A stretch of DNA of 64,000 nucleotides, from positions 62,001-126,000 of the forward strand of contig NZ_JAKXMK010000032.1 of assembly GCF_022524485.1 (NCBI RefSeq). Reading direction: 5' to 3'. The notes beneath the pieces are model-generated. The model made no database searches, was not told the origin of the DNA, and saw nothing but the letters and a program-made list of their open reading frames with translations. This document shows, piece by piece, positions 43,145-51,991 of the stretch. The position numbers and the translations under genes are program-made. The stretch's first letter is position 1, and every line of letters begins with the position of its first letter. This DNA is from Pseudonocardia alaniniphila. Lineage in GTDB: Bacteria; Actinomycetota; Actinomycetes; Mycobacteriales; Pseudonocardiaceae.

Positions 43145-44101
43145 CTACTGCCGGCGGGCGCGGGCGCGCCGCTTCCCCTCGTGCATCGCCTGCACACGGG
43201 CGATCGGGATGGTGTGCCCCTCCTCGACCAGGTCGGCGGGCAGCACCTGCGGCGCGGGCATCCGCTCGTGCCACGGATCGCCGTCGCCGAGACGTGCGAT
43301 CGCGGTGTGGACGGTGAAGTCCGCAGGCGCGACGTCGTCGAGCTCGTCCCACGTCACGGGGAACGAGACGGGGACGCCGGGCCGCGCCCGCGGGCTGTAC
43401 GCCGAGACGATCGTGCCGCCGCCGGAGCGGGTGGAGTCGACGAAGACGCGGCCGCCGCGGTCCTCCTTGATGTACGCCGTGGTGGCCACGTCCGGGTCGA
43501 GCCGGGCCGCCCGCGCCGCGAGGGCGCGGGTGGCCGCCGCAGCGTCCTCGAACCCCGTGTGCTCGTCGAGCGGCACACACACGTGCAGCCCCTTCGCGCC
43601 GCTGGTCTTCACCACTCCGGCGAGCCCGGAGTCGGCCAGTGCCTGCCGGACGAGCCGGGCGGTGCGCACGACGTGCGGGAACGAGTCGCCTTCGGGGGGA
43701 TCGAGGTCGAGCACCAGGTACGTGGGGTGGCTCTCTCCGACGCGGAACAGCGTGGGGTGGTACTCCACGGCCCGCTGGTTGGCGAACCAGAGCAGCGTGC
43801 GGCGGTCGTTGCACAGCGCGTAGGACACCTCCCGATGCGACGCCTCGGCCCACACGCTGGTGGTCCGGACGTAGTCAGGGGTGTACTTCGGCACGTTCTT
43901 CTGCATGAACGGCTGCTGGCCGGGCCGCACGCGGATCACCGACAGCGGCCGGTCGCGAAGCTCGGGCAGGATGCGCTCGCGAACGGCGTCGAGGTAGTCG
44001 ATCAGATCGCGTTTGGTGGCCCCGGCCCCGTCGAACAGTGGCTTGTCGAGGCTTGTGAGCTCCACGTCGTCGCGGATCTCGTCGGGCTTCGCGGGACTCA
44101 T
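43145..44101 (-). CDS. stand-alone LigD-type polymerase domain (NHEJ primase-polymerase)
   Basis: A 318-residue archaeo-eukaryotic primase-type polymerase as in LigD. LTSLDKPLF starts the domain; the metal-binding acidic pair is in YLVLDLDPPEG, then VKTSGAKGLHVCVPL, YIKEDRGGRVFVDSTRSGGG and RARPGVPVSFPVTWDEL. It adds nucleotides at double-strand breaks together with Ku and a ligase. No ligase domain is fused; a separate phosphoesterase domain is encoded at 51992. Confidence 0.93.
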   Translation of the reverse strand: MSPAKPDEIRDDVELTSLDKPLFDGAGATKRDLIDYLDAVRERILPELRDRPLSVIRVRPGQQPFMQKNVPKYTPDYVRTTSVWAEASHREVSYALCNDRRTLLWFANQRAVEYHPTLFRVGESHPTYLVLDLDPPEGDSFPHVVRTARLVRQALADSGLAGVVKTSGAKGLHVCVPLDEHTGFEDAAAATRALAARAARLDPDVATTAYIKEDRGGRVFVDSTRSGGGTIVSAYSPRARPGVPVSFPVTWDELDDVAPADFTVHTAIARLGDGDPWHERMPAPQVLPADLVEEGHTIPIARVQAMHEGKRRARARRQ

Positions 44102-44177
44102 GCGGGCACATCGGGCGTGGTCGGCGACACCGTCACCTCCTACCACGTGAGCTGGGCCACGGCCAGGCCGTGAGCGG

Positions 44178-44699
44178 TCAGCGCCCCGGTCGGGCGCGTT
44201 CGCCGGGCCCGAGATGGTGCAGCTCCACCGCGGCGAGCCCACCGTCGGTGGCTTCGGCCGTCATCCACGTGAACGTCGGCTGCCGGCGCCGGTCGGTGGG
44301 GGAGCCGGGGTTGAGCAGGCGCAGACCGCCGGGCGCAGTGGTGTCCCAGGGGATGTGGCTGTGCCCGAACACCAGCACGTCGGCGTCCGGGTAGGCGGCG
44401 GCGCAGCGGCGCTCCCGTCCGGCGGCGGCGCCGGTCTCGTGCACCACCGCGAACCTGGCTCCGCCGAGCTCGACCTTCGCCACCTCGGGGAGCCGGGCAC
44501 GCAGCGCGGCGCCATCGTTGTTGCCGTACACGCCGACGACCCGCTTCGCGCGGGCCTCGAGCGCGTCGAGCAGATCCACCGACACCCAGTCGCCCGCGTG
44601 GATCACCACGTCGGCGGCGTCCACCGCGTCCCACACCGGTGCGGGCATGTCCTTCGCCCGCACCGGGAGGTGGGTGTCGGAGATCAGCAGCAGTCGCAG
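44178..44699 (-). CDS. YfcE/MJ0936-type metallophosphoesterase, probable CTG start
   Basis: A 173-residue phosphoesterase. Metal-binding motifs are SDTH, HAGDW, GNND, VVHE and GHSHIP. The SDTH motif is essential yet lies upstream of the first GTG (44663). The only in-frame codons between it and the FKBP stop are CTG codons, and CTG at 44699 gives LRLLLISDTHLP, exactly the family N-terminus. The FKBP stop is just 1 base away, so coupled initiation at CTG is likely. It would cleave small phosphodiesters; the natural substrate is unknown. Confidence 0.82.
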   Translation of the reverse strand: MRLLLISDTHLPVRAKDMPAPVWDAVDAADVVIHAGDWVSVDLLDALEARAKRVVGVYGNNDGAALRARLPEVAKVELGGARFAVVHETGAAAGRERRCAAAYPDADVLVFGHSHIPWDTTAPGGLRLLNPGSPTDRRRQPTFTWMTAEATDGGLAAVELHHLGPGERARPGR

Positions 44700-44700
44700 G

Positions 44701-45075
44701 TCAGCTCACGCCCACCAGGTCGACGACGAAGATCAAGGTCTCGCCCGGCTTGATCGCACCACCCGCTCCGCGGTCGCCGTAGCCCAGGTGCGGCGGGATC
44801 ACGAGCCGGCGGCGTCCGCCGACCTTCATCCCGGTCACCCCACGGTCCCATCCCGCGATGACGCGGCCGGCGCCCAGCGGGAACCGGAACGTCGAGCCGC
44901 GGTTCCACGAGGCGTCGAACTCCTCTCCCGTGGAATGCGCCACCCCGACGTAGTGCACCTCGACGGTGTTGCCAGGGGTGGCCTCGGCGCCGTCTCCGGT
45001 CTGGATGTCCTCGACGACCAAGTCGGTGGGCGCGGGGCCGTCGACGGGGTCGATCTCGGGTCGTTGCAGTGCCAC
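44701..45075 (-). CDS. FKBP-type peptidyl-prolyl isomerase, cytosolic
   Basis: A 124-residue FKBP without signal peptide: PGNTVEVHYVGVAHSTGEEFDASWNRG, then FPLGAGRVIAGWDRGVTGMKVGGRRRLVIPPHLGYGDRGAG and TLIFVVDLVGV. All drug-pocket aromatic positions look intact. It catalyses proline isomerisation. A related but lipid-anchored FKBP is encoded at 48833. GTG start. Confidence 0.92.
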   Translation of the reverse strand: MALQRPEIDPVDGPAPTDLVVEDIQTGDGAEATPGNTVEVHYVGVAHSTGEEFDASWNRGSTFRFPLGAGRVIAGWDRGVTGMKVGGRRRLVIPPHLGYGDRGAGGAIKPGETLIFVVDLVGVS

Positions 45076-45141
45076 TTCGGCTCCTCCGATTCGTGTGGTC
45101 GTCAGACTGCCAGAGCCTGTGACACCAGGTAGACAGGAGGT

Positions 45142-46644
45142 ATGACCAGCTCATACGGCGCTGGTCCCACCACGGGGCGAGCCGACCTCACCGCGGAAGA
45201 ACCCGATCCGCGGCGGTGGAAGGCGCTCTCGGTCACCCTCGTCGCCGGGTTCATGAGCCTGCTCGACGTCAGCATCGTGTCCGTCGCGCTGCCCTCGTTG
45301 CAGCGCGACCTGGGCACGACCCCCGCCCAGGTGCAGTGGGTGGTCTCCGGGTACGCGCTGACGTTCGGGCTCGCGCTGGTGCCTGCCGGCCGATTGGGCG
45401 ACGCCATCGGCCGCCGCCGGATGTTCATGATCGCGCTCGCGGGCTTCGTCCTGTTCAGTGCGTTGGCGGGTGCCGCACCGAACGCGACGTGGCTCGTGTT
45501 CGCGCGGCTGGCCCAGGGGATCGCGGCGGGTGCGCTCGCCCCGCAGAACTCGGCGCTCATCCAGCAGATGTTCCGGGGTGCGGAGCGCGGGCGGGCGTTC
45601 GGCTTCTTCGGCGCCACGGTCGGGATCTCGACGGCGGTGGGGCCTATCATCGGCGGCCTGATCCTGGCGCTCGCCGAGGGTCCCGACGGGTGGCGCTGGA
45701 TCTTCTACGTCAACGTGCCGATCGGCGTGGTCGCCCTGCTGCTCGCGGCCCGGTTCATCCCGCACAGCCGCCGCAGGTCGCGCGGTCACATCGACGTGGT
45801 CGGCACCGGGTTGCTCGGTGGCGTGGTGCTCGCCCTCCTGCTGCCACTGGTCGAGGCCGGGGCGGGCGGGCTCGCGCGGCTGTGGTGGCTCTTCCCCGTC
45901 GCCGCGGCGCTGGCGGTGGGGTTCGTCCTCTGGGAACGGCGCGAGGAGCGCCGCGGCAAGGAGCCGCTGCTCGACATCGGGCTGGTCATGTGCACGCCCG
46001 GCTACGCGACGGGGGTCGCGCTCGCAACCGTCTACTTCATCGGCTTCAGCGGGATCTGGCTCGTCTTCGCGCTCTACTTCCAGGCCGGCCTCGGCTACAC
46101 GCCGCTGCAGTCAGGGCTCGCGGTCACCCCGTTCGCGCTCGGGTCGGCGACGTCCGCTGTGGTGGGCGGTCGGCTGGTCGCACGGCTCGGGCGCCTGCTG
46201 ACGGTGATGGGCCTGACTCTGGTCGTCATCGGCGTCACGGCGGCAGGTGTCGTGCTGTGGCTCGCCCCGCCGCACATGGCGGGGTTGTTCGTGGCGCTCC
46301 CGCTGCTGGTGGGTGGCATCGGCGGCGGGTGGGTGATCGCACCCAACACCACGATGACCCTGCGCTTCGTGCCGGTCTCCATCGCAGGCTCGGCAGGTGG
46401 GGCGCTACAGACCGGGCAGCGGATCGGCGCTGCCGTCGGCACCGCCACGCTGACCGGCATCTTCTACAGCGTGCTGGCGAGCAGCGGGGGCGACTTCCGC
46501 AAGGCGGTGGCGTTCGCGGTCGGTGTGGCGAGCGTGGTCGAGGTCGTGGCGCTGCTCGTCGGCATCCTCGAATGGCGGACGGACCGCAAGCGGGCAGGCC
46601 TCGCGCAGTCGCGCGTCGAACTGCCGTGTCCGGAGCTGCACTGA
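45142..46644 (+). CDS. MFS drug efflux transporter, DHA2/EmrB-QacA family
   Basis: A 500-residue, 14-helix transporter. TM1 motif LVAGFMSLLDVSIVSVALPSLQRDLG, motif A GRLGDAIGRRRMFMIAL, antiporter motif C GATVGISTAVGPIIGGLI and WRWIFYVNVPIGV are diagnostic of proton-driven multidrug exporters. ATG start with CAGGAGGT immediately upstream. M. tuberculosis Rv1634, also DHA2, occupies the same slot after uvrB. Confidence 0.92.
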   Translation: MTSSYGAGPTTGRADLTAEEPDPRRWKALSVTLVAGFMSLLDVSIVSVALPSLQRDLGTTPAQVQWVVSGYALTFGLALVPAGRLGDAIGRRRMFMIALAGFVLFSALAGAAPNATWLVFARLAQGIAAGALAPQNSALIQQMFRGAERGRAFGFFGATVGISTAVGPIIGGLILALAEGPDGWRWIFYVNVPIGVVALLLAARFIPHSRRRSRGHIDVVGTGLLGGVVLALLLPLVEAGAGGLARLWWLFPVAAALAVGFVLWERREERRGKEPLLDIGLVMCTPGYATGVALATVYFIGFSGIWLVFALYFQAGLGYTPLQSGLAVTPFALGSATSAVVGGRLVARLGRLLTVMGLTLVVIGVTAAGVVLWLAPPHMAGLFVALPLLVGGIGGGWVIAPNTTMTLRFVPVSIAGSAGGALQTGQRIGAAVGTATLTGIFYSVLASSGGDFRKAVAFAVGVASVVEVVALLVGILEWRTDRKRAGLAQSRVELPCPELH

Positions 46645-46650
46645 CACCCG

Positions 46651-48726
46651 TCAGGCGACTCCGAGCGCGTCCTTGAGGAACCGCACCTGCAGCAGGAGCA
46701 GGTTCTCCGCCACCACTTCCTGCGGCGTCATGTGCGTGACGCCGGAGAGCGGCAGCACGCTGTGCGGCCTGCCCGCGGCCAGCAGCGCCGAGCTCAGCCG
46801 CAGGGTGTGGGCGGCCACGACGTTGTCGTCGGCGAGCCCGTGCACCAGCATCAGCGGCCGGGTGAGCCGTGGTGCGTCCTCGACGACCGACGAACGCGCG
46901 TACGTGTCCGGCTCCTCCTCGGGGTGGCCGAGGTAGCGCTCCGTGTAGTGCGTGTCGTAGAGGGTCCAGTCGGTGACGGGCGCGCCCGCGACAGCGGCGT
47001 GGAAGACGTCGGGACGGCGCAGCACGGCGAGTGCGGCCAGGTACCCGCCGAAGGACCAGCCCCGGATGCCCACGCGCGTGAGGTCCAGGTCGGGGTTCTG
47101 CTCCGCGACGGCGTGCAGGGCTTCGATCTGGTCCTCCAGCACCGGGCCTGCCAGGTCGCCGCGCACCGCGCGCTCGAACTCCGGGCCCCGCCCGGGCGTG
47201 CCGCGGCCGTCGACGACGACCACCGCGAAGCCCTGGTCGGCGAACCACTGGCTGGTCAGGTGCGTTCCTCGGGCGGCGAGCACCCGCTGGGCGTGCGGGC
47301 CGCCGTACGGGTCCATGAGGACGGGCAGGCGCGTGCCGGGCTCGTGCCCCGCAGGCAGGATCAGGGCCGTCCGCAGCTCGCGCGCGCCCGCGGTCATCAG
47401 CGTGACCCGTGGCTCCAGACCGGGCAGCTCGGCCAACGACACGATGGTCCGCTCGGCGCCGTTTCTGTGGACGGTGGTGGTGGTGCCGTCGGCGTCGAGG
47501 CTCTGGCGCGCGACGACGAGCGTGCCGGCCACGAGCCGTCCCGAGTGCACGCCCGGGTGCGGGGTGAGTTCTTCCTGCCCGTCCGGTCCCCAGGTCCACA
47601 GCCCGATCGACGTCGGGTCCTCGCCTGCCCGGAAGAGCACCACGTCGCCGTCGACGTCCAGCACGTCGCGCACCTGCAGCGAGGGCGGGGTGACCGCCTC
47701 GCCGTCGACGACGAGCCTGCGCGCGCCGTCGACGTCCGCCACCGTCACCAGCGCGCCGGATGCCGTGTGGGCGGGAACGCCGGGCACGATCTCCACCCAG
47801 GCGGGGTCGGTCTGCTCGTGCACGTCCGAGGTCGCGCCGGTGGCCGGGTCGACGCGCAGCACCCGCAGGGCGCGCTGGTCCCGGGGCTGGACGACGATGA
47901 GCAGGTCGTGGGCGTCCCACACCGCGTGCACGAGGTACTCGTCGCGGACGTCGTCCCAGCTCACGTCCGTGCTGGTGCCGTCGAGCGTGCGGATCTGCAG
48001 TGACACGCGGGCGTTGGCCGTGCCTGCGGCGGGATAGGAGACGACGGCCGGGGTGCGGTCGGGGTTTGCCGGGTCCGCGATGTGCCAGCGGCGGACGGGC
48101 GCGTCGTCCACCCGCGCGACGAGGAGCGCATCGCCCTCGGGCGACCACCAGTACCCGCGCATCCGGCCCATCTCCTCGGCCGCCACGAAGTCGGCCAGGC
48201 CGAACGTCACGTCCTCGCCGTCGGGAGTGGCGACGGTCGAGGTGGTGCGCGCCGTGAGGTCGTGGACGTGGAGCGCGCCGCCGCTGACGTAGGCCACGAG
48301 CCGGCCCGTCGGGTCGGGCCGCGGGTCGATCACCCCGCCGGGTGTCTCCACCAGTCGGGGGGTGAGCCCTGCGGCGAACTCGGTGACGTAGAGCTGTCCG
48401 GACAGGGTGAAGGCCGCCATCGTGACGGGACGGTCGGTCGCATAGGCCACCACTCCGCCTGCCTGTTCGCGGCTGCGCTCCCGCCGGGCCCGTTCCTCCG
48501 GAGGCAGATCCTCGGCGGAGCTGTCGTCCAGCTCGCGCGGGTCGGCGACCAGGCGCTCGTCCCCCGTCTCGAGGTCCAGGGTCCACAGGCGCGTCACCGG
48601 GTCGGTGCCGCCGCGGCTGCGTAGGAACACGACCCGGCCGCCGTCGGGGGAGACCGTGATGCTGCGGGGGGCACCGAGGGTGAACCGCCGGGTACGGGCC
48701 TGCCTGCGGGGGAAGCTGTCCGTCAC
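46651..48726 (-). CDS. S9 family prolyl oligopeptidase / dipeptidyl-peptidase IV-like serine peptidase
   Basis: A 691-residue cytosolic peptidase. The N-terminal 430 residues form a DPP-IV-like beta-propeller (repeated SPDGGRVVFLRSRG-type blades); the C-terminal alpha/beta hydrolase has nucleophile GWSFGGYLA, acid in GLADDNV and His in GVTHMTP. It releases dipeptides or trims small peptides. GTG at 48726. Convergent to the MFS gene, with only 6 bases between stops. Confidence 0.92.
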   Translation of the reverse strand: MTDSFPRRQARTRRFTLGAPRSITVSPDGGRVVFLRSRGGTDPVTRLWTLDLETGDERLVADPRELDDSSAEDLPPEERARRERSREQAGGVVAYATDRPVTMAAFTLSGQLYVTEFAAGLTPRLVETPGGVIDPRPDPTGRLVAYVSGGALHVHDLTARTTSTVATPDGEDVTFGLADFVAAEEMGRMRGYWWSPEGDALLVARVDDAPVRRWHIADPANPDRTPAVVSYPAAGTANARVSLQIRTLDGTSTDVSWDDVRDEYLVHAVWDAHDLLIVVQPRDQRALRVLRVDPATGATSDVHEQTDPAWVEIVPGVPAHTASGALVTVADVDGARRLVVDGEAVTPPSLQVRDVLDVDGDVVLFRAGEDPTSIGLWTWGPDGQEELTPHPGVHSGRLVAGTLVVARQSLDADGTTTTVHRNGAERTIVSLAELPGLEPRVTLMTAGARELRTALILPAGHEPGTRLPVLMDPYGGPHAQRVLAARGTHLTSQWFADQGFAVVVVDGRGTPGRGPEFERAVRGDLAGPVLEDQIEALHAVAEQNPDLDLTRVGIRGWSFGGYLAALAVLRRPDVFHAAVAGAPVTDWTLYDTHYTERYLGHPEEEPDTYARSSVVEDAPRLTRPLMLVHGLADDNVVAAHTLRLSSALLAAGRPHSVLPLSGVTHMTPQEVVAENLLLLQVRFLKDALGVA

Positions 48727-48832
48727 GATGGATCAGTCTGCCTGTCGACCGTTCGGGGCGGGCACCTGACCTGCCCGGCATCCTCCGGGCCCCCTTGGCC
48801 GGGCCCGTGGCCGGGCGTGCTCGACTTGTTCC

Positions 48833-49375
48833 ATGAAACGTTCCCTCCTCACGGCCGCCGCCGTCGTCGCCGTGGCCGTCGTCGCCGCCTGCGGCTCGCC
48901 CACCGCGCCGGAGGCACCGCCCGCGGCGCCCGCCTCGAGCGCGCCCCCGGCGGCCTCGGCCCCCGCTCCCGCGCCCGGCGTCCCGGCGCTCACCGGCAAC
49001 CCGACCGACCTGACGGCGGCCACCCAGGCACAGGCCGGCACCGGCCAGCCGCCGTCGAAGCTCGTGACGCAGGACATCGTGGTGGGCAGCGGGCCCGCCG
49101 CCACGCCCGCCGACACCGTCGACGTGCAGTACACCGGCACCCTCTACTCCAACGGCACCGTGTTCGACAGCTCCTGGTCACGCGGTGAGCCCGCCACATT
49201 CCCCCTCAACGGCGTGGTGCCGGGCTTCGCGCAGGGCATCGAGGGGATGCAGGTCGGCGGCCGGCGCGTACTCGTGATCCCGCCCGACCTGGGCTACGGC
49301 AACCGCTCCTCCGGCCCGATCCCCGGCGGCTCGACGCTGGTGTTCGTCGTGGACCTCGTCGGCATCAACACCTGA
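48833..49375 (+). CDS. FKBP-type peptidyl-prolyl isomerase, lipoprotein
   Basis: A 180-residue lipoprotein. Signal KRSLLTAAAVVAVAVVAACG ends in lipobox VAAC with Cys at about 20, followed by a Pro/Ala-rich linker to residue about 75 and an FKBP domain (ADTVDVQYTGTLYSNGTVFDSSW, GFAQGIEGMQVGGRRVLVIPPDLGYGN, LVFVVDLVGI). It likely assists folding of exported proteins at the cell surface. The domain is closely related to that at 44701. Confidence 0.93.
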   Translation: MKRSLLTAAAVVAVAVVAACGSPTAPEAPPAAPASSAPPAASAPAPAPGVPALTGNPTDLTAATQAQAGTGQPPSKLVTQDIVVGSGPAATPADTVDVQYTGTLYSNGTVFDSSWSRGEPATFPLNGVVPGFAQGIEGMQVGGRRVLVIPPDLGYGNRSSGPIPGGSTLVFVVDLVGINT

Positions 49376-49378
49376 CGC

Positions 49379-49395
49379 GACCGGCACAGCCGGTC
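49379..49395. terminator. small hairpin between convergent FKBP and LCP genes
   Basis: GACCGGC-ACA-GCCGGTC is a perfect 7-bp stem with a 3-base loop starting 3 bases after the FKBP stop and overlapping the LCP stop. Confidence 0.55.
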
Positions 49396-50605
49396 AGTTG
49401 ACGCAGTGGATCCCGTCGGCCGTGATGGACTCGGGCGGGGTCGTGGCGGGCGTCCTGCGTGATCCCCCTGACGGACCGGTGGGCGCTCCCTCGGCGGACA
49501 GGCCGGAGCCCGACGGGCCCGAGCCGGACGGTCCGGTCGATATCGGTGTCCGGCTCTCGTGCCCCGCGATCACCGACCGCACGAACGCGCGCACCGCGGC
49601 CTGGTCGATCTGGATGGCGATGCCGTCGTACGGGGTCCGCAGGTCCGGGCGCCCTGTGGGGATCGTGAGGAAGCGCAGGTCGTTGCCCTGCAGGCCCGCG
49701 AACTGCGCGAGCGCCTGCTCGACGTTCCATCCGTCGTCGAGCACGACGTTTCTGTTCACCACGGCGACCAGCTGGGCGAGCCGCACCGGGTTGGTGAGCG
49801 TGCCCGTCGAGATCAGCCGGTCCGCCAGACCTGCGGCGAAGGCCTGCTGGCGGGCGATGCGGTCGAGGTCGCCGTCCTGCAGGCCGTGGCGCTGCCGGAC
49901 GAACGCGAGGGCGGTTGCTCCGTTGACCGTCTGCGGGCCTGCTGGGAGGTCGATGCCGGAGTAGGAGTCGTGCACGGGCTTGTTCAGGCAGACCGGGACA
50001 CCGCCGAGGGCCTCGGTGAGCTGCACGAACCCGACGAAGTTGATCTCGGCGAAGTGGTCGATCTGCACCCCGGTGAGCTGCTCGACCGTGGCCACGAGCG
50101 TCGCGCGCCCCGCCTCACGGCCGCGCCGGTCGAGCTCGGGCCCGGTGATGCCCTGCGCGGTGAGCGTGTCCTCGGCGCTCTTCAATCCGGCCTCGTACGC
50201 CGAGTTGATCTTGTGCATCCCCCGCCCACCTGCGATCGGGACGTAGGAGTCGCGGGGGATCGAGATCGCCTCGGCGGGCTGGTTGGGATCCGCCGGCACG
50301 TGCAACAGGATGATCGTGTCGGTGTCCAGCTGGCCGGCGTCCGGGCCCACGTGCAGGGCGTTGAACAGCTCGGGAGGCAGCGGGTTGCCCGCGGAGTCGG
50401 TGCGGGCGTCGAGACCCACCAGCAAGGCGTTGTACGCCTGGCCGGGAGGGGTCGGCGCCGCGTCGGGGATCGCCGCCCTGCTGGTGACCGCCGTGTCGAG
50501 CTGCTGCTGCAGCGACCACGCGAGGCCTGCCACGGCCAGCGCCAGGACGGACGTGAGCGCCACCAGCGTGCGTACGCCCAGACGAAGGGCCCGTCTCGCG
50601 TCCAT
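49394..50605 (-). CDS. LytR-CpsA-Psr (LCP) family cell-wall glycopolymer transferase
   Basis: A 403-residue membrane-anchored enzyme: short cytoplasmic start, one transmembrane helix near 10-35 (LGVRTLVALTSVLALAVAGLAWS), then the LCP domain with NALLVGLDART, DTIILLHVPAD, AISIPRDSYVPIAG (polyprenyl-phosphate-binding Arg/Asp) and RQRHGLQDGDLDRIARQQAF. These enzymes attach arabinogalactan or teichoic-like polymers to peptidoglycan. The tail is Gly/Ser/Pro-rich and ends with a lone Cys. ATG 50605 was chosen at the start of homology. Confidence 0.92.
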   Translation of the reverse strand: MDARRALRLGVRTLVALTSVLALAVAGLAWSLQQQLDTAVTSRAAIPDAAPTPPGQAYNALLVGLDARTDSAGNPLPPELFNALHVGPDAGQLDTDTIILLHVPADPNQPAEAISIPRDSYVPIAGGRGMHKINSAYEAGLKSAEDTLTAQGITGPELDRRGREAGRATLVATVEQLTGVQIDHFAEINFVGFVQLTEALGGVPVCLNKPVHDSYSGIDLPAGPQTVNGATALAFVRQRHGLQDGDLDRIARQQAFAAGLADRLISTGTLTNPVRLAQLVAVVNRNVVLDDGWNVEQALAQFAGLQGNDLRFLTIPTGRPDLRTPYDGIAIQIDQAAVRAFVRSVIAGHESRTPISTGPSGSGPSGSGLSAEGAPTGPSGGSRRTPATTPPESITADGIHCVN

Positions 50606-51152
50606 CGTTCTCCGGTCGACTGCGCCAGGGCCGGGCCGCGGCGCGACCGCCTGGGATTTCAACGGCCGCCGTCGCGACCCCGATCCACCATAACCGCGCT
50701 TCTCCGCAAGGCGTTCGAGAAGCGACGACGAAGCGAATTGTCGGTGGGACGGGTCGGAGCCCGCCGGCCGGGGCCGAAACAACCTCTGATCCGGCGCCCT
50801 GGACGTCTCCCACTACGCCGAACAGGCGCACGGATGCGTCGTCACGCCCGCCCGCTGTACGGCGACGGCAGGAAGGTCGACGCCCGCGGCGACCACGCGG
50901 TGACCGAGTGGCGGCGTGGCTGCGCCGCGCGCCGCGGCCACCGCCCGTCGCCACCAGATCAGCTTCTCCCTCGACGAGCATCCCGTCGCGATCTTCCGCT
51001 GGGCAGGCCGCCTGCCCGATGAACGGCACGCTCGTCCGGTCGTTTCGAACCAGGGGCCGCTCGTGCGATCCAGGATGCCGCTCGCGTCTCGGAGCGGTTC
51101 GATCATGTCCTGAACTGCAACCATTCTCGTCCCAGCGACACAGGAGCGTGTG
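50606..51152. other. 547-bp gap with no recognisable gene
   Basis: Short frames exist on both strands (the longest about 100 codons, 50813-51124 minus), but none has a ribosome site with a recognisable domain. The segment borders the patchy region with gene remnants (51617-52449), so it may contain decayed sequence. A CAGGAG site at 51141 serves the VOC gene. Confidence 0.5.
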
Positions 51153-51563
51153 ATGCCTTCTCGCCTGAACCCCTACCTCAACTTCACCGGCGATGCGCGG
51201 CAGGCCATGGAGTTCTACAACAACGTCTTCGGCGGCACTTTGACGCTGCACACCTACGGGGAGTCCGGCGCGGCGGACTACCAAGAGGCCGACAAGATCA
51301 TGCACGGCCAGCTCGAGACCGACAGCGGATTCACGCTCATGGCTGCTGACTCCCCGCAGGGAATGGAGCACACCATCGGGAATGCCATCACTGTGAGCCT
51401 GAGCGGCGACGACGCCGGCGAGCTGCGCGGCTACTGGGAGAAGCTGTCCGACAGCGGCACCGTGTCGGTCCCACTGGAGAAGCAGATGTGGGGCGACGAG
51501 TTCGGTGCGTGCGTCGACCGGTTCGGAGTTCCCTGGATGGTCAACATCGTTCAGCCGCGCTGA
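51153..51563 (+). CDS. VOC superfamily protein, PhnB-like
   Basis: A 136-residue glyoxalase/VOC protein of the PhnB type: NPYLNFTGDARQAMEFYNNVFGGTLTLHTYGE, MHGQLETDSGFTLMAAD, and the end WGDEFGACVDRFGVPWMVNI. Related proteins bind metals but mostly have no assigned substrate. ATG at 51153 with CAGGAG six bases upstream is better than the GTG at 51150. Confidence 0.88.
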   Translation: MPSRLNPYLNFTGDARQAMEFYNNVFGGTLTLHTYGESGAADYQEADKIMHGQLETDSGFTLMAADSPQGMEHTIGNAITVSLSGDDAGELRGYWEKLSDSGTVSVPLEKQMWGDEFGACVDRFGVPWMVNIVQPR

Positions 51564-51616
51564 CAATCCCCGAGGCGCTCGTAGCGCCTCGCGTTACGTG
51601 GGGCCACACTGAGGCC

Positions 51617-51913
51617 ATGAAGGTCATCACCCAGCGAGAGTTGCGAAACAACTCCGCCGCCGTCCTGGACTCTGTCGAGGCGGGTGAGACCTACTACCTC
51701 ACCCGCAATGGGGTCGTGGTCGCCGAGCTGCGTCCGGTTCCACGTCGGCGGGCCCTCATTGCAGAGGAACTCGTCGAACAGCATCGGAGACTTCCGCACG
51801 TCGACGCCCGGATGATGCGTCAGGAAGCGGACGAGTTCTTCGGTACGGAGATCTCGGCGATCACGACCTCGCCGTATGGACCTCATGATCGCCGCGATCG
51901 CTTCCTCGCGTGA
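51617..51913 (+). CDS. Phd/YefM-family antitoxin, C-terminus altered by deletion
   Basis: A 98-residue frame. The first 45 residues (KVITQRELRNNSAAVLDSV, then TYYLTRNGVVVAELRPV) are a clear Phd/YefM DNA-binding antitoxin domain. The region to about 75 is the toxin-binding tail. The last about 23 codons run out of frame through what remains of the PIN toxin gene, so the normal antitoxin stop appears to have been lost in a deletion. It may still bind DNA. Confidence 0.78.
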   Translation: MKVITQRELRNNSAAVLDSVEAGETYYLTRNGVVVAELRPVPRRRALIAEELVEQHRRLPHVDARMMRQEADEFFGTEISAITTSPYGPHDRRDRFLA

Positions 51914-51986
51914 CCTTCCCCTCTACACCCGCAACGGTGGCGACTTCGCACACCTGCACGACGCGCTTGACGTCGTGTCCGTCTGA
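51870..51986 (+). pseudogene. C-terminal remnant of a PIN-domain (VapC-like) toxin
   Basis: The frame reads PRRMDLMIAAIASSRDLPL then YTRNGGDF and ends VVSV. This matches the last third of VapC toxins (DLMIAA helix, LYTRN-DF with the last acidic residue). The N-terminal two thirds, with the first catalytic Asp, are missing, and the fragment overlaps the antitoxin frame in another phase. The toxin is therefore dead. Confidence 0.78.
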
Positions 51987-51991
51987 TCCGG

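Noticed and set aside
46235..48781. 848-codon frame overlapping the S9 peptidase on the same strand
   Set aside because: Proline/arginine-rich out-of-frame translation; the S9 frame shows complete propeller and catalytic motifs.
50813..51124. 103-codon minus-strand frame in the 547-bp gap
   Set aside because: No ribosome site and no recognisable domain; Ala/Arg-rich composition like other shadow frames. Left unannotated, although a decayed gene is possible.
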